A DNA stretch of 64,000 nt, taken from contig NZ_CP083239.1 in NCBI RefSeq assembly GCF_022836935.1, positions 2,246,001-2,310,000 on the forward strand, written 5' to 3'. The stretch comes from Ancylobacter polymorphus (GTDB lineage: Bacteria; Pseudomonadota; Alphaproteobacteria; Rhizobiales; Xanthobacteraceae). The notes beneath the pieces are model-generated. The model did not search any database. It was given only the letters and a program-made list of their open reading frames with translations, and was not told where the DNA came from. The translations under genes were made by a program, and so were the position numbers. Positions 20,149-29,727 of this stretch are shown here, piece by piece. Position 1 is the stretch's first letter. Every line of letters starts with the position of its first letter.

Positions 20149-21288
20149 TTAGCGGCCCCGGCGCTCCTCCTCAAGGAAGGCGCGCAATTGCGCGGGATCA
20201 ACATCCCGGGCGATGTAGCTCTGGCCGATGCCGCGCGCGAGGATGAAGGTGAGCGCGCCGCGCGAGACCTTCTTGTCCTGCGCGATCAGGTCCATCAGCC
20301 CGTCCGTATCGGGCAGGGCGCCGGGAATGTCGGCGATGCGCGTCGGCAGCCCGACCGTGCGCAGATGCGCCTCCACCCGCTCGGCATCCGCCGTGGCGCA
20401 CAGCCCCTGCGCGGCGGAAAAGCGGAAGGCCTGCGCCATGCCCACCGCCACCGCCTCGCCATGGAGCAGGCGCTGCGAGAAGCCGGCGCCCGCTTCCAGC
20501 GCATGACCGAACGTGTGGCCGAGATTGAGCAAGGCGCGGTCGCCCGTCTCCTTCTCGTCGCGGCTGACCACGGCGGCCTTGGAGGCGCAACTGGTGGCGA
20601 TGGCCTCGATGCGCTCCGCCCCGCCGCGGAACACCGCTTCCCAGCGCCGCTCCAGCCAGCCGAAGAACGGGGCGTTGTCGATCAGCCCGTATTTGGCGAC
20701 TTCGGCATAGCCGGAACGGAACTCCCGCAGCGGCAGCGTGTCGAGCGCGCCGGTGTCGGCGAGCACGAGAATCGGCTGGTGGAAGGCACCGACCAGATTC
20801 TTGCCGTGGCGCGAATTGATGCCGGTCTTGCCGCCGACGGAAGAATCGACCTGCGCCAGCAGGCTGGTCGGGGCCTGGACGAAATCGACGCCGCGCCGCA
20901 GCGCTGCCGCCGCGAAGCCGGCGAGATCGCCGACCACGCCGCCGCCCAGCGCCAGCACGAGGTCGCGCCGCTCAATGCGGGCGGCGAGCAGCGCGTCCAC
21001 CACCTGCTCGAACACGGCGAAGCACTTCGACTTCTCGCCGGGCTCGACGAGGATCGGTGTCGGGGTGAGGCCGGCCTCGCGCAGCGAGGCCTCGACCACG
21101 CCGAGATGGCGGTCGGCGACGTTGCTGTCGGTGACGATGCCAATGCGGGCGCCGGGCCGTAGCGCGGCGATGCGCGCGCCGGCTTCTGCCAGCAGACCGG
21201 GGCCGATGACGATGTCATAGGAGCGATCGCCGAGCCCGACGCTGAGCTGGGTGCGGTCGGCGGCCAAAGGGGTGGCTTGCTTGTTCAC
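20149..21288 (-). CDS. aroB: 3-dehydroquinate synthase
   Basis: 379 residues. Second step of the shikimate pathway, converting DAHP to 3-dehydroquinate with NAD+ and Zn2+. Family signatures: VEPGEKSKCF, LALGGGVVGDLAGFAAA, the PTSLLAQVDSSVGGKTGIN loop, GLIDNAPFF and NLGHTFGHALEAG with zinc ligands. The start is GTG, overlapping the aroK stop (GTGA), so translation is coupled. The aroK-aroB order is standard. Confidence 0.97.
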   Translation of the reverse strand: MNKQATPLAADRTQLSVGLGDRSYDIVIGPGLLAEAGARIAALRPGARIGIVTDSNVADRHLGVVEASLREAGLTPTPILVEPGEKSKCFAVFEQVVDALLAARIERRDLVLALGGGVVGDLAGFAAAALRRGVDFVQAPTSLLAQVDSSVGGKTGINSRHGKNLVGAFHQPILVLADTGALDTLPLREFRSGYAEVAKYGLIDNAPFFGWLERRWEAVFRGGAERIEAIATSCASKAAVVSRDEKETGDRALLNLGHTFGHALEAGAGFSQRLLHGEAVAVGMAQAFRFSAAQGLCATADAERVEAHLRTVGLPTRIADIPGALPDTDGLMDLIAQDKKVSRGALTFILARGIGQSYIARDVDPAQLRAFLEEERRGR

Positions 21289-21875
21289 GTCTCGTCTCCC
21301 GATCCCGGCACGGCGAGATGGCCGATCAGGGCCTCGATCACCGTGTCGACCATCACTTCCTGCGGCACGTCATGCGATACCACGGTGAGGTCCGCGCCCG
21401 CATAGACGGGGTAGCGCTGGTCGATGAGCCGGGCCAGCGTGCCTTCCGGGTCGTTCTTCAGCAGCGGCCGGTCGTCGCGCCGGCGCACGCGGCGCAGCAG
21501 CACGTCGAGCTCGGCCTTCAGCCAGACGCAGATGCCGTTGGCGGCGATGGCGGCGCGGGTGTCAGCATTCATATAGGCGCCGCCGCCGGTGGCGAGCACC
21601 ATCGGCCCGGCTTCCAGTAGGCGGGCGATCACCTTTTTCTCGCCGTCGCGGAAGGCCGGCTCGCCGCGCAGGGCGAAAATCTCCGGAATGGTCATCCCCG
21701 CCGCCTGCTCGATCTCGGTATCGGCATCGGCGAAGGGCAAGGCGAGGCGGCGGGCGAGGCGCTTGCCGACCGAGGACTTGCCGGCGCCCATCATGCCGAC
21801 GAGCACGACGGAGCGCGCACCCAGAAGTGCGCGCAGCCGTTCCGCCTTCTCGTCCTGTTCGGGTTCCGCCGTCAT
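21285..21875 (-). CDS. aroK: Shikimate kinase
   Basis: 196 residues. ATP-dependent phosphorylation of shikimate. Walker A GMMGAGKSSVGKRLARRL, the shikimate-binding DADTEIE and FRDGEKKVIARLLEAGPMVLATGGG, and the RRDDRPLL lid are all visible. The N-terminal 20 residues are a charged extension. It is the first gene of aroK-aroB and divergent from the small membrane protein/xerD pair. Confidence 0.97.
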   Translation of the reverse strand: MTAEPEQDEKAERLRALLGARSVVLVGMMGAGKSSVGKRLARRLALPFADADTEIEQAAGMTIPEIFALRGEPAFRDGEKKVIARLLEAGPMVLATGGGAYMNADTRAAIAANGICVWLKAELDVLLRRVRRRDDRPLLKNDPEGTLARLIDQRYPVYAGADLTVVSHDVPQEVMVDTVIEALIGHLAVPGSGDET

Positions 21876-22084
21876 CGCCCTGCGCTCGCTCGCTCAAGCG
21901 CGGACTATCATCAGCGCGGGGGTGACGCAATGCGAGCGCGGCCCGTGCGCGCCCGTGGCGGCGCTGTAACGCTCCGTTCAGACAGAGATGGCAGGGTGAG
22001 GACGATACCGCCGGCTTCCACCGCCGCGCCGAACGGCCTTAGGATCGGCACAACCCCTTTCGAATCGTGCAGGGCCTGCTCACC

Positions 22085-22228
22085 ATGCCGAGCCTCATTC
22101 GCCTTCTCGTCATTCTCGGCATCCTCGGTGGCATCGGCTATGGCACGCTGTGGGCGTTCGCCACGCTGGTGAAGCCGCAGATGCGCGAGATGAGCGTCGT
22201 GGTGCCGCCGGACCGGTTCGCCAAATGA
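22085..22228 (+). CDS. Small single-pass membrane protein coupled to xerD
   Basis: 47 residues: MPSLIRLLVILGILGGIGYG leads into one hydrophobic helix followed by FATLVKPQMREMSVVVPPDR. Its TGA overlaps the ATG of xerD (ATGA), so it is genuinely translated in all likelihood. Similar 45-50-residue proteins occur upstream of xerD in related Hyphomicrobiales as I recall, some mislabelled as histidine kinase. Function unknown. Confidence 0.75.
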   Translation: MPSLIRLLVILGILGGIGYGTLWAFATLVKPQMREMSVVVPPDRFAK

Positions 22229-23193
22229 GCCCGCGCGAGGCGCAGCTGTTTCTCGACATGATGGCCGCTGAACGGGGCGCCGGGGCGAACACGCTCGGCG
22301 CCTATCAGCGCGACCTCGAAGACTATGAAGGGTTCCTGGCGACGCAGGGCCGCGATATCGCGGGCGCCACCACCGCCGATCTGCGCGGCTGGCTCGCCGC
22401 GCTCTCCGCCCGCGGCCTCGCCAGCGCCAGCGTGGCGCGCAAGCTCTCCGCCGTGCGCCAGTTCCACCGCTTTCTCTATGCCGAGGGCCATCGCGGCGAC
22501 GATCCCGCCGCCGTGCTGGAAGGGCCGCGCCGCAGCCGGCCGCTGCCCAAGGTGCTGTCGCAGGAGGAGGTGAGCCGTCTCATCGCCACCGCCCATGAGC
22601 GGGCGGGCGAAGCGGTGGCGAGCTTTGCTGAAGCCGCGCGGCGGGCGCGCACCGCCTGTTTCGTCGAACTTCTCTACGCGACGGGTCTGCGCGTGTCCGA
22701 ACTCGCGGCGCTGCCGGCTTCGGCGGCGAATGCGCGCGGCGACGCCATCATTGTGCGCGGCAAGGGCAGTAAGGAGCGGCTGGTCCCGCTCGGTGAGCCG
22801 GCGCGCGCCGCCATGTCCGCCTATCGCGCGGCACTGGACAGGGTCGCGGCGGAGCGGGCGGGGGCGGGCGGACGCAAAGCACCGGCCGAACGCGGGCGCT
22901 GGCTTTTTCCCTCCGGCGCGGCGAGCGGGCACATTACCCGCCAGCAGGTGGCGCTGGACCTGAAAGACCTCGCTCTGGCCGCCGGGCTCGATCCGGCGCG
23001 GCTGTCGCCGCATGTGCTGCGCCACGCCTTCGCCAGCCACCTTCTGGCGCATGGGGCGGAGCTGCGCATCGTGCAGACGCTGCTCGGTCACAGCGACATT
23101 TCCACCACGCAGATCTATACCCATGTGCTCGATGAGCGGTTGAAAAGCCTGGTGCGCGACCTGCATCCGCTCAGTGAGGGCAGCGGCGATTGA
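22225..23193 (+). CDS. xerD: Tyrosine recombinase XerD
   Basis: 322 residues. Site-specific recombinase that with XerC resolves chromosome dimers at dif under FtsK control. The N-terminal SAM-like domain (LGAYQRDLEDYEGFL) precedes the catalytic domain with ATGLRVSELAALP (first Arg), RGKGSKERLVPLGEPAR (Lys), SPHVLRHAFASHLLAHGA (His-x-x-Arg) and LLGHSDISTTQIYTHV (His and nucleophilic Tyr). All catalytic residues are present. Length, context and housekeeping neighbours argue for the chromosomal XerD rather than a phage integrase. Confidence 0.94.
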   Translation: MSPREAQLFLDMMAAERGAGANTLGAYQRDLEDYEGFLATQGRDIAGATTADLRGWLAALSARGLASASVARKLSAVRQFHRFLYAEGHRGDDPAAVLEGPRRSRPLPKVLSQEEVSRLIATAHERAGEAVASFAEAARRARTACFVELLYATGLRVSELAALPASAANARGDAIIVRGKGSKERLVPLGEPARAAMSAYRAALDRVAAERAGAGGRKAPAERGRWLFPSGAASGHITRQQVALDLKDLALAAGLDPARLSPHVLRHAFASHLLAHGAELRIVQTLLGHSDISTTQIYTHVLDERLKSLVRDLHPLSEGSGD

Positions 23194-23309
23194 GCGCAGA
23201 TGCGCGCCTGCCTTGACGTCGCCACCCTCTCGGGGCAGCTTCCGCCCGATTTCGCGGGCTGTCCTTCCCGGTGGCCCCCCTTTCCCGTGAGCCGGTTCAA
23301 TCATTTCCA

Positions 23310-24263
23310 ATGCGCAGCTACCTCGATTTTGAGAAGCCCGTGGCCGAACTCGAGGCCAAGCTGGAAGAATTGCGCGCCATGGCGGCGCAGGGCGACGCGG
23401 TCGCCATTGGCGACGATATCGTGCGGCTGGAAGGCAAGGCGCGCGACGCCCTGCTCCAGCTCTACGCGAATCTCTCGCCCTCGCAGAAGACGCAGGTGGC
23501 GCGTCATCCGCTGCGCCCGCACTTCTCCGATTATGCCTCGGCGCTGTTCGAGGAGTTCGACCCGCTGGCCGGCGACCGCAAATTCGGCGACGACCACGCC
23601 ATTCTCGGCGGTCTCGCCCGCTTTCGCGGCCGCGCCGTCTGCCTGATCGGGCAGGAGAAAGGCTCCAGCACCGAGACCCGCATCAAGCACAATTTCGGCA
23701 TGGCGCGGCCCGAGGGCTACCGCAAGGCGGTGCGGCTGATGGAACTGGCCGACCGCTTCTCGCTTCCTGTCATTTCGCTGGTCGACACCGCCGGCGCCTT
23801 CCCCGGCCTCGACGCCGAGGAGCGCGGCCAGGCCGAGGCCATTGCCCGCTCGACCGATGCCTGCCTCTCGCTCGGCGTGCCCAATGTCGCCGTCATCATC
23901 GGTGAGGGCGGCTCCGGCGGCGCCATCGCCATCGCCACCGCCAACCGGGTGCTGATGCTGGAGCATTCGATCTACAGCGTGATCTCGCCGGAAGGCGCGG
24001 CCTCGATCCTCTGGCGCGACACTGCCAAGGCGCAGGAAGCGGCGATGAACATGAAGATCACCGCGCAGGACCTGCTCCGTTTCCACGTCATCGATTCCGT
24101 GATTCCCGAGCCCCCTGGCGGCGCCCATCGCGACCCCGAGGCGGCGATGCGGGCGACGGGCGATGCCATCGAGGCCGCGCTCGGGGAACTCGACGGGATG
24201 GAGCCGGCGGCGCTGCGCAAGGCCCGCCGCGAGAAGTTCCTGGCCATCGGCCGCAATCTCTGA
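23310..24263 (+). CDS. accA: Acetyl-CoA carboxylase carboxyltransferase subunit alpha
   Basis: 317 residues. With AccD transfers the carboxyl from biotin-BCCP to acetyl-CoA, giving malonyl-CoA. The N-terminus [40 protein letters not shown], the [20 protein letters not shown] and [12 protein letters not shown] crotonase-fold segments are canonical. It starts 116 bp after xerD. accD and BCCP genes are elsewhere. Confidence 0.97.
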   Translation: MRSYLDFEKPVAELEAKLEELRAMAAQGDAVAIGDDIVRLEGKARDALLQLYANLSPSQKTQVARHPLRPHFSDYASALFEEFDPLAGDRKFGDDHAILGGLARFRGRAVCLIGQEKGSSTETRIKHNFGMARPEGYRKAVRLMELADRFSLPVISLVDTAGAFPGLDAEERGQAEAIARSTDACLSLGVPNVAVIIGEGGSGGAIAIATANRVLMLEHSIYSVISPEGAASILWRDTAKAQEAAMNMKITAQDLLRFHVIDSVIPEPPGGAHRDPEAAMRATGDAIEAALGELDGMEPAALRKARREKFLAIGRNL

Positions 24264-24405
24264 GCGGATACGGGCGCGCGCCGAAGCGATCCCCTCGCCG
24301 GGCTGTGATCGACGGTGATGCGCGGCGGGATTGCGCCGACCCCGGACGCGGTATAACGCTTGGCGCGGGCGCCTTGTGCGCTGCGGTTTCGGGGAGATAC
24401 CGGGG

Positions 24406-26085
24406 TTGAGGTTTCAGGCCATTTCGAGCCTCTCGCGTCAGGCGCGTGACCGGGGACTCGGTGCGCGCTGGCGCGCGGCCCTATTGGCCGGCTGCACCGC
24501 GCTGGTGCTGGCCGGCTGCAATGGCGGCGACAGTTCCTCGCCCATGTCGAAGGCGAGCAAGAGCCTCTCCCCGCAGACTCTGGCGCTGATCGACCAGAAG
24601 GGCATGACCAAGTCGAGCCCGATCGTGGTGCGGATCTTCAAGGAGGAATCCGAGCTCGAAGTCTGGAAGGAAACCACCAGCGGCGAGTATGCGCTGCTGA
24701 AGACCTACCCGATCTGCCGCTGGTCCGGCGAATTGGGGCCGAAGGTGAAGGAGGGCGACCGGCAGGCGCCGGAGGGTTTCTACGCCATCACCCCCGGCCA
24801 GATGAACCCGAATTCCAGCTATTACCTCGCCTTCGACCTTGGCTTTCCCAATGCCTATGACCGCGCCTGGGGCCGCTCCGGCAGCAATCTGATGGTGCAT
24901 GGCGACTGCTCCTCGCGCGGCTGCTACGCCATGACCGACGAGCAGGTGCAGGAGATTTTCGCGCTCGGCCGCGAGAGCTTCTATGGCGGGCAGCGCTCCT
25001 TCCAGGTGCAGGCCTATCCGTTCCGCATGACGACGGACAATCTGGTCCGCCACCGCAACAACCCGAATCTCGCCTTCTGGAAGATGCTGAAGGAAGGCAG
25101 CGACGTGTTCGAGATCACCAAGGCGCCGCCAAAGGTGGATTATTGCGGCAAGCGCTATGTGTTCAACGCCACGCCGGTCGACCCGAACCAGAAGCTGCAG
25201 GCGAGCCTTCCCTGCCCGGACTACACGATGCCGGAGGGGCTGGAGGAAGAAGTCGCCGCCCGGCAGAAGGAGGTCAGCACCAAGATCGCCAGCGCCGGCG
25301 CGCTGCAGCCCGTCGCCCCGGTCAAAACCGGCAAGGATGGCGGCATGCATAAGGTGTTCCTCGCCAAGCTGGAAAACCCCGAACTGTCCGCGCCCGGTTC
25401 GCTGCCGCCGGTGGTGAAGCCGCCAGGCAGCGATTATGGAGTTTCGACCACGGAGCCGGCGCCGGCGGAGAGCATCGCGCTCGCCACCGCCGATACGGTG
25501 ACCGAGGCCGCCGCCGTTCCGCTGCCGGCGCCGCGTCCGGACGATGCGCCGGGCGGGCCGCGCCTCGCCGTTGCCGCCGCCGCCCCCAGCACGGGTGGGT
25601 TCTTCGACAATCTTTTCGGCGGGCTGACGTCTGCGCCGACCACTTCCGCGCCGCCGGCCGTGGCTGCAGCGACGCCCGCTTCGGCGCCGACCCCGCCGCA
25701 GGCCGGCGGCTCGCCGTCTGCCGACGTTCAAGCCCGGCCGGCTGAGCGGGCGCCGCTGCCGCAGCTGGCCGCGCTCGATGCCGGCAGCAATGGCGGCTTT
25801 CTCGACAGCCTAAAGAACCTGTTCGGCGGCAGCGCGCCGCCGGCAGAGACGGCCCCGGCGGCCGAGCCGATCGCCGACGTGCCGGTTCCGCCCGTCCGGC
25901 CGCCCGTGCCGCGCCAGGCGGCGGCGCCGCAGGCGGCAACGCGGGCGAACCCGCCGGCGCCTGCCGCCGCCGCTTCGGCTCCTTCGGTGGTGTCGTCCGG
26001 CTCTGCGACGACGCCCGGCACGGTTCAGACCCTCCCGGGTGCTGCCGGCATTCTGGCGCCGGGTAGCTTCTCAGCGGTTCAGTAA
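24406..26085 (+). CDS. L,D-transpeptidase-like lipoprotein with repeat-bearing Pro/Ala tail
   Basis: About 559 residues from a TTG preceded by GGGGAGA; an ATG at 24331 is the alternative. The N-terminus is a lipoprotein signal ending in the lipobox LVLAGC. Residues about 65-260 are a YafK/YkuD-type murein L,D-transpeptidase domain: KEGDRQAPEGFYAITPGQ, then SNLMVHGDCSSRGCYAMTDE with the catalytic HG...S-R-GC motif. This predicts periplasmic peptidoglycan or protein cross-linking at the outer membrane face. The C-terminal 280 residues are low-complexity and carry two copies of a short amphipathic motif, GGFFDNLFGG (residues 397-406) and GGFLDSLKNLFGG (463-475). No operon partner is apparent. 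Confidence 0.88.
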   Translation: MRFQAISSLSRQARDRGLGARWRAALLAGCTALVLAGCNGGDSSSPMSKASKSLSPQTLALIDQKGMTKSSPIVVRIFKEESELEVWKETTSGEYALLKTYPICRWSGELGPKVKEGDRQAPEGFYAITPGQMNPNSSYYLAFDLGFPNAYDRAWGRSGSNLMVHGDCSSRGCYAMTDEQVQEIFALGRESFYGGQRSFQVQAYPFRMTTDNLVRHRNNPNLAFWKMLKEGSDVFEITKAPPKVDYCGKRYVFNATPVDPNQKLQASLPCPDYTMPEGLEEEVAARQKEVSTKIASAGALQPVAPVKTGKDGGMHKVFLAKLENPELSAPGSLPPVVKPPGSDYGVSTTEPAPAESIALATADTVTEAAAVPLPAPRPDDAPGGPRLAVAAAAPSTGGFFDNLFGGLTSAPTTSAPPAVAAATPASAPTPPQAGGSPSADVQARPAERAPLPQLAALDAGSNGGFLDSLKNLFGGSAPPAETAPAAEPIADVPVPPVRPPVPRQAAAPQAATRANPPAPAAAASAPSVVSSGSATTPGTVQTLPGAAGILAPGSFSAVQ

Positions 26086-26100
26086 GGTCCCGAAAGGGAT

Positions 26101-26499
26101 TCAGGCGAGCGGGGTGCTGTGGGCGCTGGCGACCCGCCAGCCCGTGGCTTCGTTCCGCCATACCCGCGTGAAGCGCAGCCTTGCCTCGAAGGGCGCTCCG
26201 CCCGCCGTCCCAGTGGCATCGGCGCGCAGCACCGCGAGCACCAGCCCGGGCGCGAGATGGCTGATCCGATAGTCGGAAAAGGTCAGCCGCTCCAGCCGGA
26301 AAGCACCGGTGCGGTGCAGGTCGAGATCGTCCTCTTTGCTCAGTACATGGCCGAACTGGTTGACGAAGACCAGATCGTCGGCCAGCAGCGCGTCGAGCGC
26401 GGCGACATCGCCCGCGAGAGCGGCGTCGCGCAGCCGCTGTTCGGCGGCGGCGACGCGATGCAGGTCGTCATTTCGATCGCCCTGCGCCCCGTCACCCAT
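26101..26499 (-). CDS. NTF2-like (SnoaL/DUF4440) protein
   Basis: 132 residues. The RLRDAALAGDVAALDALLAD helix pair, DDLVFVNQFGHVLSKEDDLD, and the strand region ending RFTRVWRNEATGWRVASAHS match the DUF4440/NTF2-like fold, used as small ligand-binding or cyclase/isomerase domains. The substrate is unknown. It starts 9 bp downstream of the secA stop on the same strand, so it may be translated from the secA transcript. No signal peptide. Confidence 0.85.
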   Translation of the reverse strand: MGDGAQGDRNDDLHRVAAAEQRLRDAALAGDVAALDALLADDLVFVNQFGHVLSKEDDLDLHRTGAFRLERLTFSDYRISHLAPGLVLAVLRADATGTAGGAPFEARLRFTRVWRNEATGWRVASAHSTPLA

Positions 26500-26508
26500 C
26501 GCTCCGCC

Positions 26509-29304
26509 TCAGACGAACTTGCCGTGGCAGTGCTTGTATTTCAGGCCCGAACCGCAGGGGCAGGCCTCATTGCGGCCGACCCGACCCCAGGTCGAGGGGT
26601 CATTGGGGTCACGGTTCGGCGTCGCCGCGTCGAAAGCCGGGGCCAGCGTCGCCGCCGCGGCAATCTCGGCGTCGGCGAGCGCGAACTCGTCCTCGCCGGT
26701 CGCCGCGTCGATATGGTGCGGCGCCATGGGCGGCATCTCGTCGGTCTGCGGCGCGGCCATCACCTCGACGCGCATCAGCTGGGCGGTGACCGCCTCGCGC
26801 AGATTGGCGAGCATAGCCTCGAACAGCTGGAAGGCTTCCGACTTGTACTCGTTCAGCGGGTCGCGCTGGGCATAACCGCGCAGGCCGATGACCTGGCGCA
26901 GATGATCGAGCGTCACCAGATGCTCGCGCCAGAGGTGGTCCAGCGTCTGCAAGAGGATCGACTTCTCGACATAGCGCATGATGTCGGGGCCGTATTTGGC
27001 CGCCTTAAGCGCCATCGCTTCATCGGCCCGGCGCTGCACGCGCTCGCGCATCTCCTCGTCGGCGATGCCTTCCTCGGCCGCCCATTCCTTGACCGGCAGG
27101 TCGAGGCCGAGCACGCGCTGCAGCTGCTCGTCAAGGCCGTCCGTGTCCCACTGCTCGGGATAGGCATTGGGCGGCACATGCTTGGTGACGATGTCCTCGA
27201 TGACGCCATGGCGCATTTCGGCGACCGTCTCGGCGACGTCCTCGTCCTGCATCAGTTCCACGCGCTGCTCGAACACCACCTTGCGCTGGTCGTTCATCAC
27301 GTCGTCGTATTTCAGCAGGTTCTTGCGGATGTCGTAATTGCGCGCCTCGACCTTCTGCTGCGCCTTTTCCAGCGCGCGGTTGATCCAAGGATGGACGATC
27401 GCCTCGCCCTCCTTGAGGCCGAGCTTCTGTAGCATGCCGTCGAGCCGGTCCGACCCGAAGATGCGCATCAGGTCGTCTTCCAGCGACAGGAAGAAGTGCG
27501 AGTGGCCGGGGTCGCCCTGGCGGCCGGAGCGGCCGCGCAGCTGGTTGTCGATGCGCCGGCTCTCATGGCGTTCGGTGCCGATGACGTAGAGCCCGCCCGC
27601 TTCCAGCGCCTTCGCCTTCAGCTTGGCGATCTCGTCGCGGATGCGGGCTTCGGCGGCGGCGCGTTCCTCGCCCTCCGGCATGTCGCCGAGTTCGTGGCTG
27701 ATGCGCATCTCGGCATTGCCACCGAGCTGGATGTCGGTGCCGCGGCCGGCCATGTTGGTGGCGATGGTAACGGCGCCGGGCACGCCGGCCTGGCTGACGA
27801 TGTAGGATTCCTGCTCATGGTGGCGGGCGTTCAGCACCGCGAACACCTTGTCGTCCGCCGTGCCCTGATCGCCGTCATAGAGCGGGCGGAAGGCGTCGGG
27901 GTCGGAGAAGTCCTTCTGCTTGAAGCCGCGCTGCTTCAGCAGTTCGGCCAGAAGCTCAGATTTCTCGATCGAGGTGGTGCCCACCAGCACGGGCTGGCCG
28001 CGGGTCTTGCAGTCGGTGATGAGGTCGATGATGGCGTTATATTTCTCGCCCGCCGTCCGATAGACTTCGTCATCGTCGTCGATGCGCTGCACCGGCAGGT
28101 TGGTCGGGATCTCGACCACTTCGAGATTGTAGATGTCCTGGAATTCCGCCGCTTCGGTATTGGCCGTGCCGGTCATGCCGGCCAGCTTCTCATACATGCG
28201 GAAATAGTTCTGGAAGGTGATGGAGGCCAGCGTCTGGTTCTCAGGCTGGACCTGCACCCGCTCCTTGGCTTCCAAAGCCTGGTGGAGACCTTCCGAATAG
28301 CGCCGGCCCGGCATCATGCGGCCGGTGAACTCGTCGATGATGACGACTTCGCCGTTGCGGACGATGTAGTCCTTGTCGCGCTGGAACAGCGAGTGCGCGC
28401 GCAGCGCCTGATTGACGTGGTGGACCACCGAGACGTTCTCGATGTCGTACAGGCTCTCGCCCTTGAGAATGCCGGCGTCGCGCAGCAGGGTCTCGATCTT
28501 CTCCATGCCGGCTTCGGTCATGGCGACGGAGCGCTGCTTCTCGTCGACCTCGTAGTCTTCCTTCGACAGCTTCGGGATGTAAGTGTCGATGGTGTTATAG
28601 AAATCCGAGCGGTCGTCGAGCGGGCCGGAAATGATGAGCGGCGTGCGCGCCTCGTCGACCAGGATGGAGTCCACCTCGTCGACCACGGCGTAGAAGTGCG
28701 GGCGCTGCACCATCTGGTTCAGCTCGTACTTCATGTTGTCGCGCAGATAATCGAAGCCGAGCTCGTTATTCGTGGCGTAGGTGACATCGCAGGCATAGGC
28801 CGCGCGGCGCTCATTGTCGTCCATGCCGTGATGGATGATGCCGACGGTGAGGCCGAGGAAGCGATAGACTCGCCCCATCCATTCGGCGTCGCGCTTGGCG
28901 AGGTAGTCGTTGACGGTGACGACGTGGACGCCCTTGCCGGTCAACGCGTTGAGATAGACCGGGGAGGTAGCCACCAGCGTCTTGCCTTCGCCGGTGCGCA
29001 TCTCGGCGATGCCGCGCTCATGCAGCACCATGCCGCCGATCAGCTGCACGTCGAAATGCCGCTGCCCGAGCGCCCGGCGCGCGGCCTCGCGCACCGTGGC
29101 GAAGGCGGGGACTAGCAAATCGTCGAGGCTCGCGCCCTTGGCCAGCTGCTCGCGGAAGGCAATGGTGCGGGCGCGCAGCGCCTCGTCGGAGAGCGCCTTG
29201 ACCTCGGGTTCGAGCGCGTTGATGGCCGCGATCTTGGGCTGGTAACCGCGCACGCGGCGGTCATTGGCCGATCCGAAGAGCTTTCGCGCGAGAGCGCCGA
29301 ACAT
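26509..29304 (-). CDS. secA: Preprotein translocase subunit SecA
   Basis: 931 residues from [20 protein letters not shown]; a longer in-frame extension to 29412 lacks family similarity. SecA is the ATPase driving Sec-dependent export. Visible: [20 protein letters not shown] (Walker A), [20 protein letters not shown] (Walker B), the preprotein cross-linking domain, [20 protein letters not shown] and [18 protein letters not shown] helicase motifs, and the C-terminal zinc-binding SEC-C motif [19 protein letters not shown] that contacts SecB and ribosomes. It is divergent from the parvulin gene across a 423-bp spacer with a long predicted 5' leader. Confidence 0.98.
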   Translation of the reverse strand: MFGALARKLFGSANDRRVRGYQPKIAAINALEPEVKALSDEALRARTIAFREQLAKGASLDDLLVPAFATVREAARRALGQRHFDVQLIGGMVLHERGIAEMRTGEGKTLVATSPVYLNALTGKGVHVVTVNDYLAKRDAEWMGRVYRFLGLTVGIIHHGMDDNERRAAYACDVTYATNNELGFDYLRDNMKYELNQMVQRPHFYAVVDEVDSILVDEARTPLIISGPLDDRSDFYNTIDTYIPKLSKEDYEVDEKQRSVAMTEAGMEKIETLLRDAGILKGESLYDIENVSVVHHVNQALRAHSLFQRDKDYIVRNGEVVIIDEFTGRMMPGRRYSEGLHQALEAKERVQVQPENQTLASITFQNYFRMYEKLAGMTGTANTEAAEFQDIYNLEVVEIPTNLPVQRIDDDDEVYRTAGEKYNAIIDLITDCKTRGQPVLVGTTSIEKSELLAELLKQRGFKQKDFSDPDAFRPLYDGDQGTADDKVFAVLNARHHEQESYIVSQAGVPGAVTIATNMAGRGTDIQLGGNAEMRISHELGDMPEGEERAAAEARIRDEIAKLKAKALEAGGLYVIGTERHESRRIDNQLRGRSGRQGDPGHSHFFLSLEDDLMRIFGSDRLDGMLQKLGLKEGEAIVHPWINRALEKAQQKVEARNYDIRKNLLKYDDVMNDQRKVVFEQRVELMQDEDVAETVAEMRHGVIEDIVTKHVPPNAYPEQWDTDGLDEQLQRVLGLDLPVKEWAAEEGIADEEMRERVQRRADEAMALKAAKYGPDIMRYVEKSILLQTLDHLWREHLVTLDHLRQVIGLRGYAQRDPLNEYKSEAFQLFEAMLANLREAVTAQLMRVEVMAAPQTDEMPPMAPHHIDAATGEDEFALADAEIAAAATLAPAFDAATPNRDPNDPSTWGRVGRNEACPCGSGLKYKHCHGKFV

Positions 29305-29525
29305 GAGACTTCCAATCCGAGTCCGCCAAGGGCAGGTGTCGGACGGGCGGTGACGGGCCGCCACGTCCTCTTGAGCAAGCTGCGGGCGCGAACGCGCGGG
29401 CTGAAGCCTCATCGAGACGCCATTTGCGGCCGAAATGGGTCTTCAGGGCCGGGCCGCCGCGAACGGCTTGCGGGTTCTTGGCTCACATAAGCGCGAGTGC
29501 CGGCGAGAACCCGCACCGCGTGCCA

Positions 29526-29554
29526 CACTTATGAACGGGTTTGGGGGTTGTCAA
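29526..29554 (-). promoter_or_regulatory. Predicted promoter of secA
   Basis: Leftward consensus -35 TTGACA (29554-29549) and -10 TAAGTG (29531-29526) with a 17-bp spacer. Transcription from here leaves a leader of about 215 nt before the secA ATG. The rest of the 29305-29727 spacer carries the start region of the divergent parvulin gene; nothing else recognisable was seen. Confidence 0.5.
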
Positions 29555-29727
29555 TCGCAGGCCGGACGACAGTTTCGCCGATCAGCGGGCGGTCGCGCAG
29601 GTAGCCCATGCCACCGGCGCGCAAGCGGCGAAATATCCGGCGTTGGCCATCATACCGGCTTGCAACCTGTGCCGTGCTGGGCCAGCTTTCGCGGCCCACG
29701 CGGCCAAACCGAATTGAGGAACGTTCC

